Source: Cycas panzhihuaensis (taxonomy: Eukaryota > Cycadophyta). From it: 64,000 bases of DNA. Within the stretch, counting starts at the first letter, position 1; every line of letters begins with the position of its first letter. Positions 12,634 to 22,025 of the stretch are shown here, in pieces. Under the pieces are notes generated by a model, which was not told the DNA's origin, ran no database searches, and worked only from the letters and a program-made list of their open reading frames with translations. The stretch covers positions 180,737,741-180,801,740 of the forward strand of contig CM041465.1 of the NCBI GenBank assembly GCA_023213395.1, read 5' to 3'. The position numbers and the translations under genes are program-made.

Positions 12634-12855
12634 TGTTAGAAATCAACCTGCACAAATAATATTTACAAACAGAACAAAATGCACCTCCATAGGATCGAAC
12701 GGTACCCTTAAGGTACCTCTATTATATTAACAAAACATCATTACAACATCATTCAATATGATACACTATACTGTGTATTTATAATACAAGTCATGATGGA
12801 AGAGTAGGACCCACTTGCATGTGGGACAAATCAAATGTGCATTAATATTCTAACA
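12634..12855 (-). repeat. 3' LTR of TR-GAG-1
   Basis: 222 bp, TGTTAGAAAT...ATTCTAACA on the plus strand. It is preceded by TSD TGTAA and followed by the polypurine tract. It aligns without gaps to 15468-15689. Confidence 0.92.
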
Positions 12856-12864
12856 CTCCCCCTT
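12856..12864 (-). other. Polypurine tract of TR-GAG-1
   Basis: The minus strand reads AAGGGGGAG directly before the LTR start TGTTAGAATATT. This is the expected plus-strand DNA primer position for an intact LTR element. Confidence 0.85.
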
Positions 12865-12865
12865 A

Positions 12866-13178
12866 ATGCACATTTGGGTTATTTGTACTTGTAACGCCTT
12901 GTCCTTGGAAATGTCTTGAAAATGATATCTTCAACTTGATCCTTATCTTCAATCTTGTAGTGATGTCTTTATTGTAGAATGATGTCTTCATCTTGATTTT
13001 CATCTTCAATTCTATACTGATGCCTTTGGAAGATGATATCCTCAGTTTGATTTCTGTCTTCAATCTTGTAGTGATGATGTTGATGTAGCAGCTCTAGCAA
13101 GTGCAAATCATGATTCTTTATTGTGCCTGCTCTAGTCTTATTTTGATGTAGATCTTGTAAATAACCATCTTCAATCAC
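12866..13178 (-). pseudogene. Repeat-coding tail downstream of TR-GAG-1 gag
   Basis: This lies in the same frame as gag, just after its stop at 13200-13202. It continues with DGYLQDLHQNK and then about three ~54-57 bp tandem repeats (roughly 12905-13075) whose translation repeats the pattern YKIED.NQ.EDII.QRH. One further in-frame stop sits near 12969, after which the repeat resumes (RHHYKIEDKDQVEDII). The unit length is a multiple of three and the frame is kept across units. That suggests the ancestral gag was longer, with a charged repetitive C-terminus, and that the 270-codon stop is secondary. It could also be an untranslated minisatellite. Confidence 0.5.
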
Positions 13179-13199
13179 AACTTGCCTGTCATCATTATC

Positions 13200-14012
13200 T
13201 TATATAAACTCTTGAACACTATGTACAACAGTGATTTCTTCAACCTTAGGAGTGGAGTCTTGATCAACTTGCATACTCTTTAAACTTGAAACAATGCTTA
13301 AAGAAGAAATATCATTCAAACTTGAATCAATACTCAAAGTAGGAATATCATCAATATAAGACTCGTCCTTTATAGAACCATCAGATTCATATTCAATCTC
13401 TCCTAAAATCATGGTGTCATCTATATAAACCTTTATCAACTCATCACTTTCAATGTCTTCATTAGTAGTTATAGTCTCATCAATGTATTTGACCATCATT
13501 TCTTTACATTCAGTAGAAGTTTTGTTAGTACTCATACATTCTTCATACTGACATGTCGTTTCATTAGTGTTGATGATATTTTCTTCATTCGTTGTACATG
13601 TACCATAACTAGCCTTAATTACTTTTTCAATCATTTGTTGTGTCTCTTCAGTAGTTTGTTCAAATATTTCCCTTAGAAAATCCCAAGCTTCTTTAGCATT
13701 ACTTGCATGTAGAATCACATAAATGACAAAATAGAATTTGGAAGGAAGATCAACCTCATTGAATGTAGCACGAATCATAATGAATGCCTTTCTATCTTTC
13801 TTCTCAAGCATTTTCTTTTCTTCTTCATCCTTAAGGATATCATATTCATCAGTAACAATCTTCCACAAATCTCTAACTATGAATAAACATCTCATTTTAA
13901 TTGTCCAAAAGAAGTAGTCTTCACCATTACACTTAGGTACTGGAAGAAACAAATCCCTTAGGTAGTATTCATTTGTTTCAGGAACATGCATAACCACATC
14001 ATTATCCTCCAT
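13200..14012 (-). CDS. gag: TR-GAG-1 Gag protein (copia-type), 270 aa
   Basis: An uninterrupted 270-codon frame starts at an ATG (complement of 14010-14012) and ends with TAA at 13200-13202. Residues 29-44 (NGEDYFFWTIKMRCLF) match the conserved copia Gag N-terminal block around an invariant Trp. Residues ~108-120 (AKEAWDFLREIF) match the second UBN2 block. Between them is a charged Lys/Glu-rich helix. The C-terminal third is acidic and serine-rich, and no CCHC zinc knuckle is seen, so nucleic-acid binding would have to come from elsewhere. Copia Gag assembles the cytoplasmic virus-like particle that packages element RNA. Here it would act with pol from an autonomous partner. It is the only clearly intact retroelement gene in the window. 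Confidence 0.85.
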   Translation of the reverse strand: MEDNDVVMHVPETNEYYLRDLFLPVPKCNGEDYFFWTIKMRCLFIVRDLWKIVTDEYDILKDEEEKKMLEKKDRKAFIMIRATFNEVDLPSKFYFVIYVILHASNAKEAWDFLREIFEQTTEETQQMIEKVIKASYGTCTTNEENIINTNETTCQYEECMSTNKTSTECKEMMVKYIDETITTNEDIESDELIKVYIDDTMILGEIEYESDGSIKDESYIDDIPTLSIDSSLNDISSLSIVSSLKSMQVDQDSTPKVEEITVVHSVQEFI

Positions 14013-15451
14013 GATCGTAAATGCTATTTTCTGATACTATGTCCCTTTTCAATCAACAAATTCACCCATCATTCTCAATAAACTTTCTCATGTCTCATGT
14101 CCCTCATATCATTGACTTTATCATCACAACATTGCCTTATGCATCTCACATATTGCCAAATAGTCACATATAAAGACTATTTGAAGCACTTTCTTCACCA
14201 TAGAATCAAAGCTTATACCACATACATCTCTCAGGAATCATGCATACTTCATGTCACCATTAAATCGCCAAGACACATCACACTTCACTTAATTACCCAA
14301 AACACAACTCATGCCACAATACCACTCAACAAAGTTTGTTTCCCTATAACTCAGGTGTCTTTAATAAAAGAAACTCATCCTTATTTGCCCATTCAATCAA
14401 TTAGAATAGATCATCAAACATGCTTGATCTCATTCTTAACATGCCCAATAATTGCCCAATCTTGTCATGTAACCTCACATGCAACAAGCACCTCATTGCC
14501 TCAAATCACTATCTTTCTTACCCTTAAATTAGCTTTGTGATGCCCATCAAGTCCCTTCACGTAAGTCACATTCCATGAAGCACTTAATTGTCATATTCCA
14601 TCCAACTCATTCATGCAAACACATGTACTATTGCTTCATTACCATACTATGCCATTATCACAATAGCTCTCTCATACAAACACATGTAAGAAAACACTCA
14701 AACTATCATTAAACAATCACCATCATGCATCTCAAATCACTAATAGAGTGCCAAATATATTTACATCAAGATGACTTAATGTCATCTCACATTGTAACAA
14801 TACTCTCCTATGCACAAAATATGTAAGAGAGCCTTAAATAATCACTTCATTACCATTGCCTCATTCATATCACCATATCAATATGAAACCCTTAAATTCC
14901 TAAAAACTTATTTCTAAAAAAAATATAGCTCAAAAATACATAAAATATGGATGGAAATGATGGCCTCTGAAATACAATTCAAACGGTTTAGATGAAATTA
15001 AATTCTGGTATCTGGATAAAAAGTTATGCTCCTTTTAAGAATTTCATAATTAGGGTTTCTAGGGGTTGTAATAGTACCTTCTGATAAACTACTAATAACT
15101 TTTTATTATGAACTCTGATGAACTTTAAACCACTTCCATTAGAAAGAGAATTCAAAAATGCATAGAATAAAAAAAATTTAAGGTCATTTGGATACCTATA
15201 ACCGAAGTTATGGCTCTTTGAAGTTAAGGTTGCAGATCTATCCCAAATATACAACAACAAAAAAAATGCAAGCCAAAATTAATTCTGCTGCAATTTTCAT
15301 ATTTTCACCCCAAAATTTATAGCGCGATGACTCAAATTTTATAGAATGAGCTATTTCATCTCAATTTTGCCATTACTTTTTAGAAATTCCAACATTATGG
15401 TACCTCCCAAATCACTGCTCTAATACTAAACAAAAACACCTCTCTCAACCA
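14013..15451 (-). other. 5' leader of TR-GAG-1
   Basis: This is ~1.4 kb between primer-binding site and gag ATG. The half nearest gag (14040-14900) has strong strand asymmetry: on the plus strand it is rich in C and A with recurring CATCTCACAT, CACATGTAAGA and TCATTACCAT-like words. That produces an incidental 147-codon plus-strand frame at 14097-14540 with no recognisable domain. The part near the LTR has several short A-rich runs. Long leaders are usual in non-autonomous LTR elements and may carry packaging signals; that role is inference. Confidence 0.6.
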
Positions 15452-15467
15452 GGGTGCTCGGATACCA
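15452..15467 (-). other. Primer-binding site of TR-GAG-1
   Basis: The minus strand reads TGGTATCCGAGCACCC immediately inside the 5' LTR. This is the initiator tRNA-Met complement with a CCGAGC variant of TCAGAGC. Confidence 0.85.
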
Positions 15468-15689
15468 TGTTGGAAATTAACCTGCACAAATAATATTTAC
15501 AAATAGAATAAAGTGCACCTCTACAGGATCGAATGGTACCCTTAAGGTACCTCTATTATATTAACAAAACATCATTACAACATCATTTAATATGATACAC
15601 TATATTGTGTATTTATAATACAAGTCATGATGGAAGAGTAGGACCCACTTGCATGTGGGACAAATCAAATGTGCATTAATATTCCAACA
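15468..15689 (-). repeat. 5' LTR of TR-GAG-1
   Basis: 222 bp, TGTTGGAAAT...ATTCCAACA on the plus strand, followed by TSD TGTAA. All eleven differences from the 3' copy are transitions (A/G or C/T). Confidence 0.92.
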
Positions 15690-15787
15690 TGTAATACAAC
15701 AAGTTAGTATTTATTTTTTATAGTCCATCTTTGTATCTTATATTTCTTCTCTCAAGATATGGTATCACTTCAATACCATATCTAACA

Positions 15788-15879
15788 CGTTTAAGGCATG
15801 AAGTGAGGAGACAAATATTAGGGATATATTGGATTCTACATTTGGGGAGAGTTCTTAAGAAGGCTTATTAGGTACATTA
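15788..15879 (-). pseudogene. Gypsy-3 gag-protease junction fragment
   Basis: The minus strand encodes ELSPNVESNISLIFVSSLHA, which matches the ELPLNLELEVSLSNVTS segment of Gypsy-4 (about 36690-36745) that lies between the zinc-knuckle region and protease. It continues the gag fragment at 30411-31363 once Gypsy-2 is removed. It stops where the possible solo LTR begins. The similarity is short but in the right order and strand. Confidence 0.45.
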
Positions 15880-16719
15880 TGTTGACTCAGATTTCCCACT
15901 GCACTTATAGGAAAGGTGCACTTATCAAGATTACACAGGCTATAGTCTAGTTAGGATATGGTCAACATGGTTATCCACATACATTCCACAGATTATTTAA
16001 TATTTTCACAGAATTATATCACAACAGTACACAGTAGCACAAAAATTAGCACATATTCAACATTCCATCCTCATAAACACAGAGAATACATAGTTTTCCA
16101 TGTAACTCTTCTTTCTATTAAGCAATAAGTTTAATTACAGAGAGGGCTGGAATGCATTTTTGTGTATTCCAGTAGCATATACACTTCTGTTACATGCATA
16201 CAAAGATGGTACTTATCAATATTCACTGCTCCAAGTAGCTGTCATATGTACTGGAATCCACACCATTGTGTACCCAGAATATTTGACTCTCATCCTAAAT
16301 AAATGGTCCTTGCATGCTTCATTAAATATGCCTCTTCATACCTTTTGGCTGAAGGGTTATGACTGTCTGTCATAACCGTACCCATTCAGTCAAATGTACC
16401 TTTTTGTTAGTCATTGGTTACACCTTAACCAATGCCTTAATCATGTCCATATGCCCGTATGTATGTCTGCCAACTCCCCAGGCTTCCACTGGTCCTGTAC
16501 TGTCATGCATACCACTTCTGTCTATTTCTGTTCTACTACTGGTACATATCTGTGTTGCGTACCTATTCTAGGTACGCACCTATCATATGTACCCAGAATA
16601 TTAGGTTTTCCATTGTTTCATCTCGTGTGTACCTCTGTATGGTCTGTACCTATACATCTAGGGTTATCCAACCTACCTTTGGTCTTTTAGCAGCCATATG
16701 ATCAATTTATGCCTCAACA
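15880..16719 (-). repeat. 3' LTR of Gypsy-2 (complete, ~840 bp)
   Basis: The high end TGTTGAGGC (minus strand at 16719) is defined by comparison with 30405. The low end is defined by TSD CATTA followed by TGTTGACTCAG, giving perfect 6 bp inverted termini. The 16171-16719 part matches 29883-30405. It is rich in GTAC words and contains the hairpin TGCGTACCTA-TTC-TAGGTACGCA at 16556-16578. No clear polypurine tract adjoins it; a pyrimidine run on the plus strand lies 78 bp away (about 16797-16815). Confidence 0.75.
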
Positions 16720-16836
16720 TCTATCCCGGGTCAATAGTATGGGTTTGAGTATCCTTGCTCAACAAAATTCCAAAAAAAAATTTAAAATTTTGGGGTATTC
16801 CTCCCCCTCTCTATCTCAAGGCTACTCCTACTGCCT

Positions 16837-17960
16837 CTATCCTACTAGGATCTCCTTATTAATTTGTGTTAAAGTAGCAATGATAACATCTTTTTCCTTA
16901 ATTTTATCTTGAAGGGAAGTTATCTCGGCTTTATACCCTTCCTCTATTTCTTGAATAAGCTGAATTATAGGTCCTGATTTATTATTTGGTGTGGGAGGTG
17001 CTGAGGCTTCACCTGCTTCCATTGATGGAGGGAAGCCTTCCTATTCTTCCCAGGAAGCTTCTGCTTCTTCTTCTTCCTCCCCTGATTCCTCTTCACCTTT
17101 CTTCCGTTTACCTCTTTTGTGGATAACTTATTTTATCTAATGTGGAATAGGTGTTCCTGGTGTTTTCTGCAACCAGGTGAGTACCTTATTCATTTGTTTT
17201 TGAACCCTTCTCTTTGCTTCCGGGCTGTTAATTGAATCCGGGAATTCTGCCACCCACTGTTTGATGATAGGTTCCCTCGGAGAAATGGTGGTTCTTGTTA
17301 GCTGTACTTCTGGACATTGATAAAATAATATAGCCAATAACAAGGAGGGATGTTGAAAAGGATGTGTTATGATCTCCTTGATTTGTTGCCTCATATTTTC
17401 TGCTAGAAATTCAGACCAATTTAGTCTTTCTCCTTCCTGAATTTTTAATAATACTGGGATCATACCTCCTAGAATATATGTATACTTCCATTTTGACAAA
17501 AATTAAGAATTTATAGCTTTCACTATCCACTAGAGTTTAATATCTATGATATCTACTACACGAATTCCACCAAACATTATCTAAGTATTTTCTTGACATA
17601 ATTCTCTTAACCACATTTCATGGTCGACTTCTAACCTCTTGGTACCCAGTGGAATTTCTCCTTCATTTGGAAGTTTTGTTATTATGTGAATTATTTTTGC
17701 ATTCATCTTGACCTTCCTGCTATCTTTCTTTAGTGCTAACAGGATCTAGTCCATGAGTTCTGGGTCATAATACATCAGATTGTAGTAAATGTAGTCTCCC
17801 CATCCTGCTTGTCTTACCCCGGTTTAAAATTGAGCTGGTAAAGCTTGCAATTCTTGTTTAAGCTTTGGTATAAAGGCTTCTTGGCATCCTGTTGTCCTTA
17901 TTTCGACTGTGGAATTCCAGAGATGGCTAAAATAACCAAAGAATTGTAAGTAGGAGCCCT
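16837..17960 (-). pseudogene. Additional gene of Gypsy-2 between integrase and 3' LTR (sense orientation)
   Basis: This is a decayed frame of ~370 codons on the pol strand, with about six stops. The first part (17520-17960) has EVDHEMWLRELCQEN-like sequence. The middle (17137-17499) is open for 120 codons and contains YILGGMIPVLLKIQEGERLN then WSEFLAENMRQQIKEI. Next comes a strongly acidic Lys/Glu block (GEEEEEAEASWEE) and a C-terminal predicted coiled coil (16837-17022: LIQEIEEGYKAEITSLQDKI). No protease, RT, integrase or envelope signature is present, and no signal peptide or membrane segment is apparent. Plant gypsy elements of the Athila and Tat groups are known to carry such additional ORFs. 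The middle block resembles part of the antisense gene in Gypsy-5. Function unknown. Confidence 0.55.
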
Positions 17961-18079
17961 ACGTGCATACCTTTTGGGTATGCTTGCCGTTTTCTTGGAA
18001 TATTGTGCTGTAATGTGTACTGGATGTACTTTTCTATCTTCCAGGGTCATACGGTTGTCCTTCAGCTATTTGGCGAAAA

Positions 18080-18600
18080 ATTTGAAGTCAATGCATCTGT
18101 TGTTTTCTACTGCGTACCTCACGAGAATGCTTGACAGGTACGTAATACTTTGTCTTATTCACTGTTTTGTCTTATACGTGCTTTTTAGTACGTATAGTGT
18201 TATTCACGTTCCACTGTGCGTACTCAACTACGTACTTTTTAAGTACGTTTAATGCAAATGAGTAACTTAGGTTTTCTTTATACTGTGCATATCCGACTGC
18301 ATACTTTCCACGTACGTTTAATGTAATCGAATAACGTAAGCTTCTTTTATACTGTGCGTACCTGACTGCATACTTTCCAGGTATGTTCAATGCAATTGGA
18401 TAACGTAAACTTCCTTTATACTGTGTGTACCTGACTGCATACTTTTCAGGTATATATAGTCTAATTCTATTCATTTTTTTTTTGAACTATGCATACTGGA
18501 CTATATTTTCCCGGTATATACAATGTAATCTTTGTAATTTGATCACTTTCTTAACTGTATGTACTTGGTAATATACCTTTTTGGTACGTAACATATATTT
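18080..18600. repeat. ~69 bp tandem repeat array, GTAC-rich
   Basis: About seven units start with CTGTGCGTAC-like sequence, each holding a GTAC...GTAC inverted pair (for example GCATACTTTCC.GGTATG) and ending TTCTTTATA. The three best units (about 18214-18420) are 69 bp each; outer units are shorter and more diverged. On the minus strand the array reads as an open 100-codon frame (18172-18474) with a 23-residue repeat containing KYAVRYAQYK. It lies between the integrase and the additional gene of Gypsy-2. Confidence 0.75.
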
Positions 18601-18799
18601 TGCTTGTATGCTTCTGAATTTTCCTTTGAATTTTTTAATTTATAATCATCATACTATTACTTATGTATGTGATAAGTTACAGTTGTTTTTTCTTTTTTCT
18701 TTTTTTTTTTTTTATATTTTTGCTTCCATACTGGAGTGGATCACATTCCGGTATCAAGGCAATTCGATTTGCCTCAACTTCATGTAACATAATATAGTA

Positions 18800-19810
18800 C
18801 AACCAGCTAATCTGGTTGGTGAAACTGATCTATTCAATGTACAGTTTTAGTCTGCTACCATTTATTCGAGTTGGTAGTAGTGGTCTGTCTATTTCCTGAA
18901 GGTGCATCGATCCGTTCTCGAAGACTTTTTTTGCGATGTAAGGTCCCAACCACCACATCTTGAGTTTGCCAGAGTGCATTTTGAATTTGCTGTCGTAAAG
19001 CAGCACTTGATCACCTTCTTTGAATTGTGGTTTATGTAAATGTCAGTCATGCCATGCTTTTTATCATTGCTTTTCTACATTTTGTAACCATTTCGCCATA
19101 TGCCGCTTTTCTTCTAATCACACCAATTCTTCTAATTGCTGCCGTAAGGATTGGAAGTTGTCTAATCGACACTGCATAGCAATTCGTAGACTTGGTATCT
19201 TGAATTTTGTTGAAAGAATGGCTTTTGTTCCATAGACGAGCTAGAATGGAGTCTGTCCAGTTGGTATTTTGTAGGTTGTTCTGAATGCCCATAACACGGA
19301 TGGCAATTTCTCAACCCAATCGGATCTGCCGACGTCGCATATCTTCCTTAAGCAGTTCTTGATTATTTTATTTGAACTTTCTGCTTGGCCATTTGCTCTA
19401 GGATAATATGGAGTAGATTTCTGATGACTTATCATAAAAGTTGATGTTAATGTCTCTATAGTTTGATTCAAAAAGTGGGCGCCTTGGTCGCTCACAATTT
19501 ACAAGAGGCATCCAAATTGCATAATAACCACCTCGTACAGAAATCAAGCTATACTTTTCACATCGGCTTTTTGTAATACTCTTGCTTCTACCCACTTTGT
19601 CATATAGTCTGTTGCCACCAAAATATATCGGGCTTTCAATCGATGAGCGACTGGTTTAATTGGCCCCACGAAGTTGAGTCCCCATTTCTTGAATGGTGCT
19701 AGAGGTAAAATGGGATGTAGGGGTTGGAAATCCTGTCGATTAGGTTTCCCAACTCGCTGGCAATAGTTGCAAGCTTGGATCTACTTCCTGACATCTTCAA
19801 ACATGGATGG
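18800..19810 (-). pseudogene. Gypsy-2 integrase
   Basis: The HHCC-type zinc finger region ends near 19750 (CNYCQRVGK), followed by core motifs. The first acidic block reads LNFVGPIKP, where the usual catalytic Asp is Asn, or is displaced. The second is VSDQGAHF (19480-19495). The third is the NGQAESSNKIIKN block with its Glu (about 19370-19390). The 84-codon open stretch 19241-19495 continues into a LPSVLWAFRTTYK block. The C-terminus at 18800-19050 has FKEGDQVLLYDSKFK and GPYIAKKVFENGS, the usual GPF/Y end, with no chromodomain after it. Stops near 19240, 19500 and 19560 inactivate it. Confidence 0.8.
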
Positions 19811-21516
19811 CTACTAGAATCTAGACATCAAAATTTTTTGCCATGTGGCTAATTTGCCCATGTGTCCACCTGCTACTCTTTCATGTGCTTGCGACATGAT
19901 TTGGTTGATCTCGTGTGGTCGAACACAATGTCGTAACACTTCGTCTAGTACCAGTTTGTATAATTCTCTATTTATTAATTGGTATGGTTCTGCTTTCCTG
20001 ACAAAATTTTGTCTTTCTGTATGATTCAATTCTGCTGGCACTTCTCCGGTTGCTAAATATTCTGGTATTCCCTTATACTAGTCTGTTGGAACTGCCTCTA
20101 CACTGAATAATGCTGTGTCTAGAAAGTCGTCTAGTACTCCTATGGCTTTTTCCCCATTTATGATTCTTGACAACTGATTAGGGATGATATGGGCTTTTTT
20201 GGGTTTCACAATGATCTTAAAAGAAAATTTTTAGAACAACATTAACCACCTGTTGATTTACCCTCGCATTATTGGTTTATTTACCAGATACATCAATGCT
20301 TCGTGATCAACAAAAAATAAGAATGGATTTGCCAATAGATAGTGTCAAAATTTCTGCAATGCATATACCATGTCGAGTGCTTCTCTCTCTGTCGTTGTAT
20401 AATTCTGCTCAGCCTTTGTAAGTTTCTGACTAGCGAAATATATCGGGTGATCCATTTTGTCATCACTAGGTTACGCCAATACGCATCCAATAGCATATTG
20501 TGAAGTATCCATATGTATATGGAAGGTCTTCTTCCAATCGGGGAATCACAGTATAGGTGCTGCTATGATGGCTTGTTTTAGTACTTCAAATGCTTGTTGC
20601 TGCTCCTTTGTCCATTGCCATTCAATGTTCTTCTTCAGTAATTCTTCCAGGGGTCCTAATATGTATGCATATCCCCTAATGAATTTTTTATAATATCTTG
20701 TCAACCCCAAAAAACCTTTCAGTTGTTTCCTCATAAGTGACCTAGGAAAATGTAGAATTACAGATATCTTAGCTGGATCTATCAGCAATCCTTTCTTGCT
20801 GACGATGTGCCCCAATAGGTTTCCAAAGGGTACCAGGAAGGTACATTTTTCTGGGTTTAAGCACAACTTATTTTCTTGGCATGTTTGTAACATTTCCCTC
20901 AAGTTTTCCATGTGATCTTTCATTAATCCATATAATGTCCAATCATCTAAGAATACCGCAACTTTTTCTCTAATAAATTTCTGAAAGATGTTGATTACAA
21001 TTCTCTGGAATGTGGCCGATGCATTCGTAAGACCGAATGGCATCACTTTATATGCATAAGTTCCCCATTCTTTCATGAATGTGGTTTTTGCTTGGTCTTC
21101 TAGGGCAATCTACACTTGATTGTACCCACTGAATCCTTGGTGAAGGAGTATATTTCATTCCCTCCTACTGCTTCCAAAATATCTTTTGTAAAAGGTAACG
21201 GAAAGGGATCTTTCTTTGTCACCTTATTTAATTGTCTGTAATCCACATAGACACGTATTTTCCTATTCTTTTTGGGAACTACCACTACAGGGCTCACCCA
21301 GTCACTGTAGTCGATCTCATAAATGTATCCCGCTTCCAACATTTTGTCTAATTTTGCTTTCACTTTTTCCTTATACTTGGGATTCATTCTATATGGGCTC
21401 TGCTTCACTAGTTTCGCATCTTCCACCAAATCAATATGATGCATTCCTATTTCCAAAGGAATGCCTTTTAGGTCTTTGTATGACCATGCAAATACGTCGC
21501 AGAATTCTTCAAACAA
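19811..21516 (-). pseudogene. Gypsy-2 reverse transcriptase and RNase H
   Basis: RT begins at about 21516 (EEFCDVFAWSYKDLKGI) and runs through VVPKKNRKIRVYVDYRQLN. A frameshift and stop near 21080-21110 interrupt it. It resumes at 21076 with YKVMPFGLTNASATFQ, then VFLDDWTLYG, where FLDD is the YxDD catalytic box, and LLGHIVSKKGLLIDPAKI. The connection and RNase H follow (20000-20560), with HIHMDTSQYAIG (first catalytic Asp), TEREALDMVYAL (Glu) and VDHEAL. A spacer with HCVRPHEI and AGGHMGKLAT leads to integrase. Domain order is RT, RNase H, integrase, the Ty3/gypsy order. Stops at several points make this a pseudogene. Confidence 0.85.
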
Positions 21517-22020
21517 CTGTTATGCTTACACTACTGTTTGATTATCCTAATAATTTTTTATTCGTATTAGTTTGGGATCATTTTTGCTATCGACATTGAT
21601 CTCAGTAGTTTTTAACTTAGTTATTCCAATATCTTCCTTGTTTCCGATTTTGTGCCCCGAAGTATCCTCTAATTTTCTTGCGCTAACATTAAGTTTCATG
21701 AATTCTGCAGGATAATTCATGGCTTCCTCTTTTTTGCTATATACTGATTCTTCTTCCTCTTTATTTGTCAATTCTTGTTCTAGTTTTATACTCATTCTTC
21801 TAATATTCTTTAGGATTCTATCTATATTCTTATTTTCTAATGTATGCCTAAAGGTTTTTATAAAGCATTTTTTCAAGTTTCCCCAAGTCACATCTAGATT
21901 CTATTCCTTTCCGAGGAACCAGTCCTTTGCTACTCTTCCCAGGGTATGATAGAAGTAGTTAGGCCAACTTTGTTTGGGTATACTTAAGGATATCCACTTT
22001 TGTTTACATTTTTGTATATG
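21517..22020 (-). pseudogene. Gypsy-2 spacer between protease and RT (right of it Copia-2)
   Basis: A 114-codon open stretch (21547-21891) lies on the pol strand. It is rich in Lys and Glu (NKEEEESVYSKKEEAMNYPA) and fits the variable linker upstream of the gypsy RT. The same linker resumes at 27340-27930 on the far side of Copia-2, with a serine-rich, proline-rich stretch (27579-27842). No catalytic motif is visible. Confidence 0.55.
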
Positions 22021-22025
22021 CTCAC

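Larger units (their letters stand above)
12634..15689 (-). mobile_element. TR-GAG-1, compact gag-only LTR retrotransposon
   Basis: The element is 3056 bp with two LTRs of exactly 222 bp. It is flanked by a perfect 5 bp TSD, TGTAA, at 12629-12633 and 15690-15694. Internally the minus strand has a primer-binding site, a ~1.4 kb leader, one gag gene of 270 codons, a short repeat-coding tail and a polypurine tract. There is no protease, integrase, reverse transcriptase or RNase H anywhere inside. This is the design described as terminal-repeat retrotransposons with a GAG domain (TR-GAG): non-autonomous elements that borrow pol from copia relatives. By-eye comparison gives 11 LTR differences (about 5%), so it is one of the younger insertions here. 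Confidence 0.9.

Noticed and set aside
14097-14540. 147-codon plus-strand open frame
   Set aside because: It lies in the C/A-biased leader of TR-GAG-1, antisense to the element, with repetitive Ser/His/Thr composition and no recognisable domain; composition alone explains the lack of stops.
15880-16170. Initial idea that the Gypsy-2 LTR ends at 16160 with TSD CATTT
   Set aside because: A better end exists at 15880: perfect TSD CATTA on both sides and TGTTGA/TCAACA inverted termini; the shorter limit only reflects truncation of the other LTR.
16160-16700. Several overlapping plus-strand frames of 60-98 codons (also 29848-30379)
   Set aside because: They lie inside the Gypsy-2 LTRs, antisense to the element; their conservation between the two copies follows from the LTR duplication.
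21216-21949. Plus-strand frames of 76-127 codons
   Set aside because: They overlap the Gypsy-2 RT and linker on the opposite strand, where motif evidence is clear.
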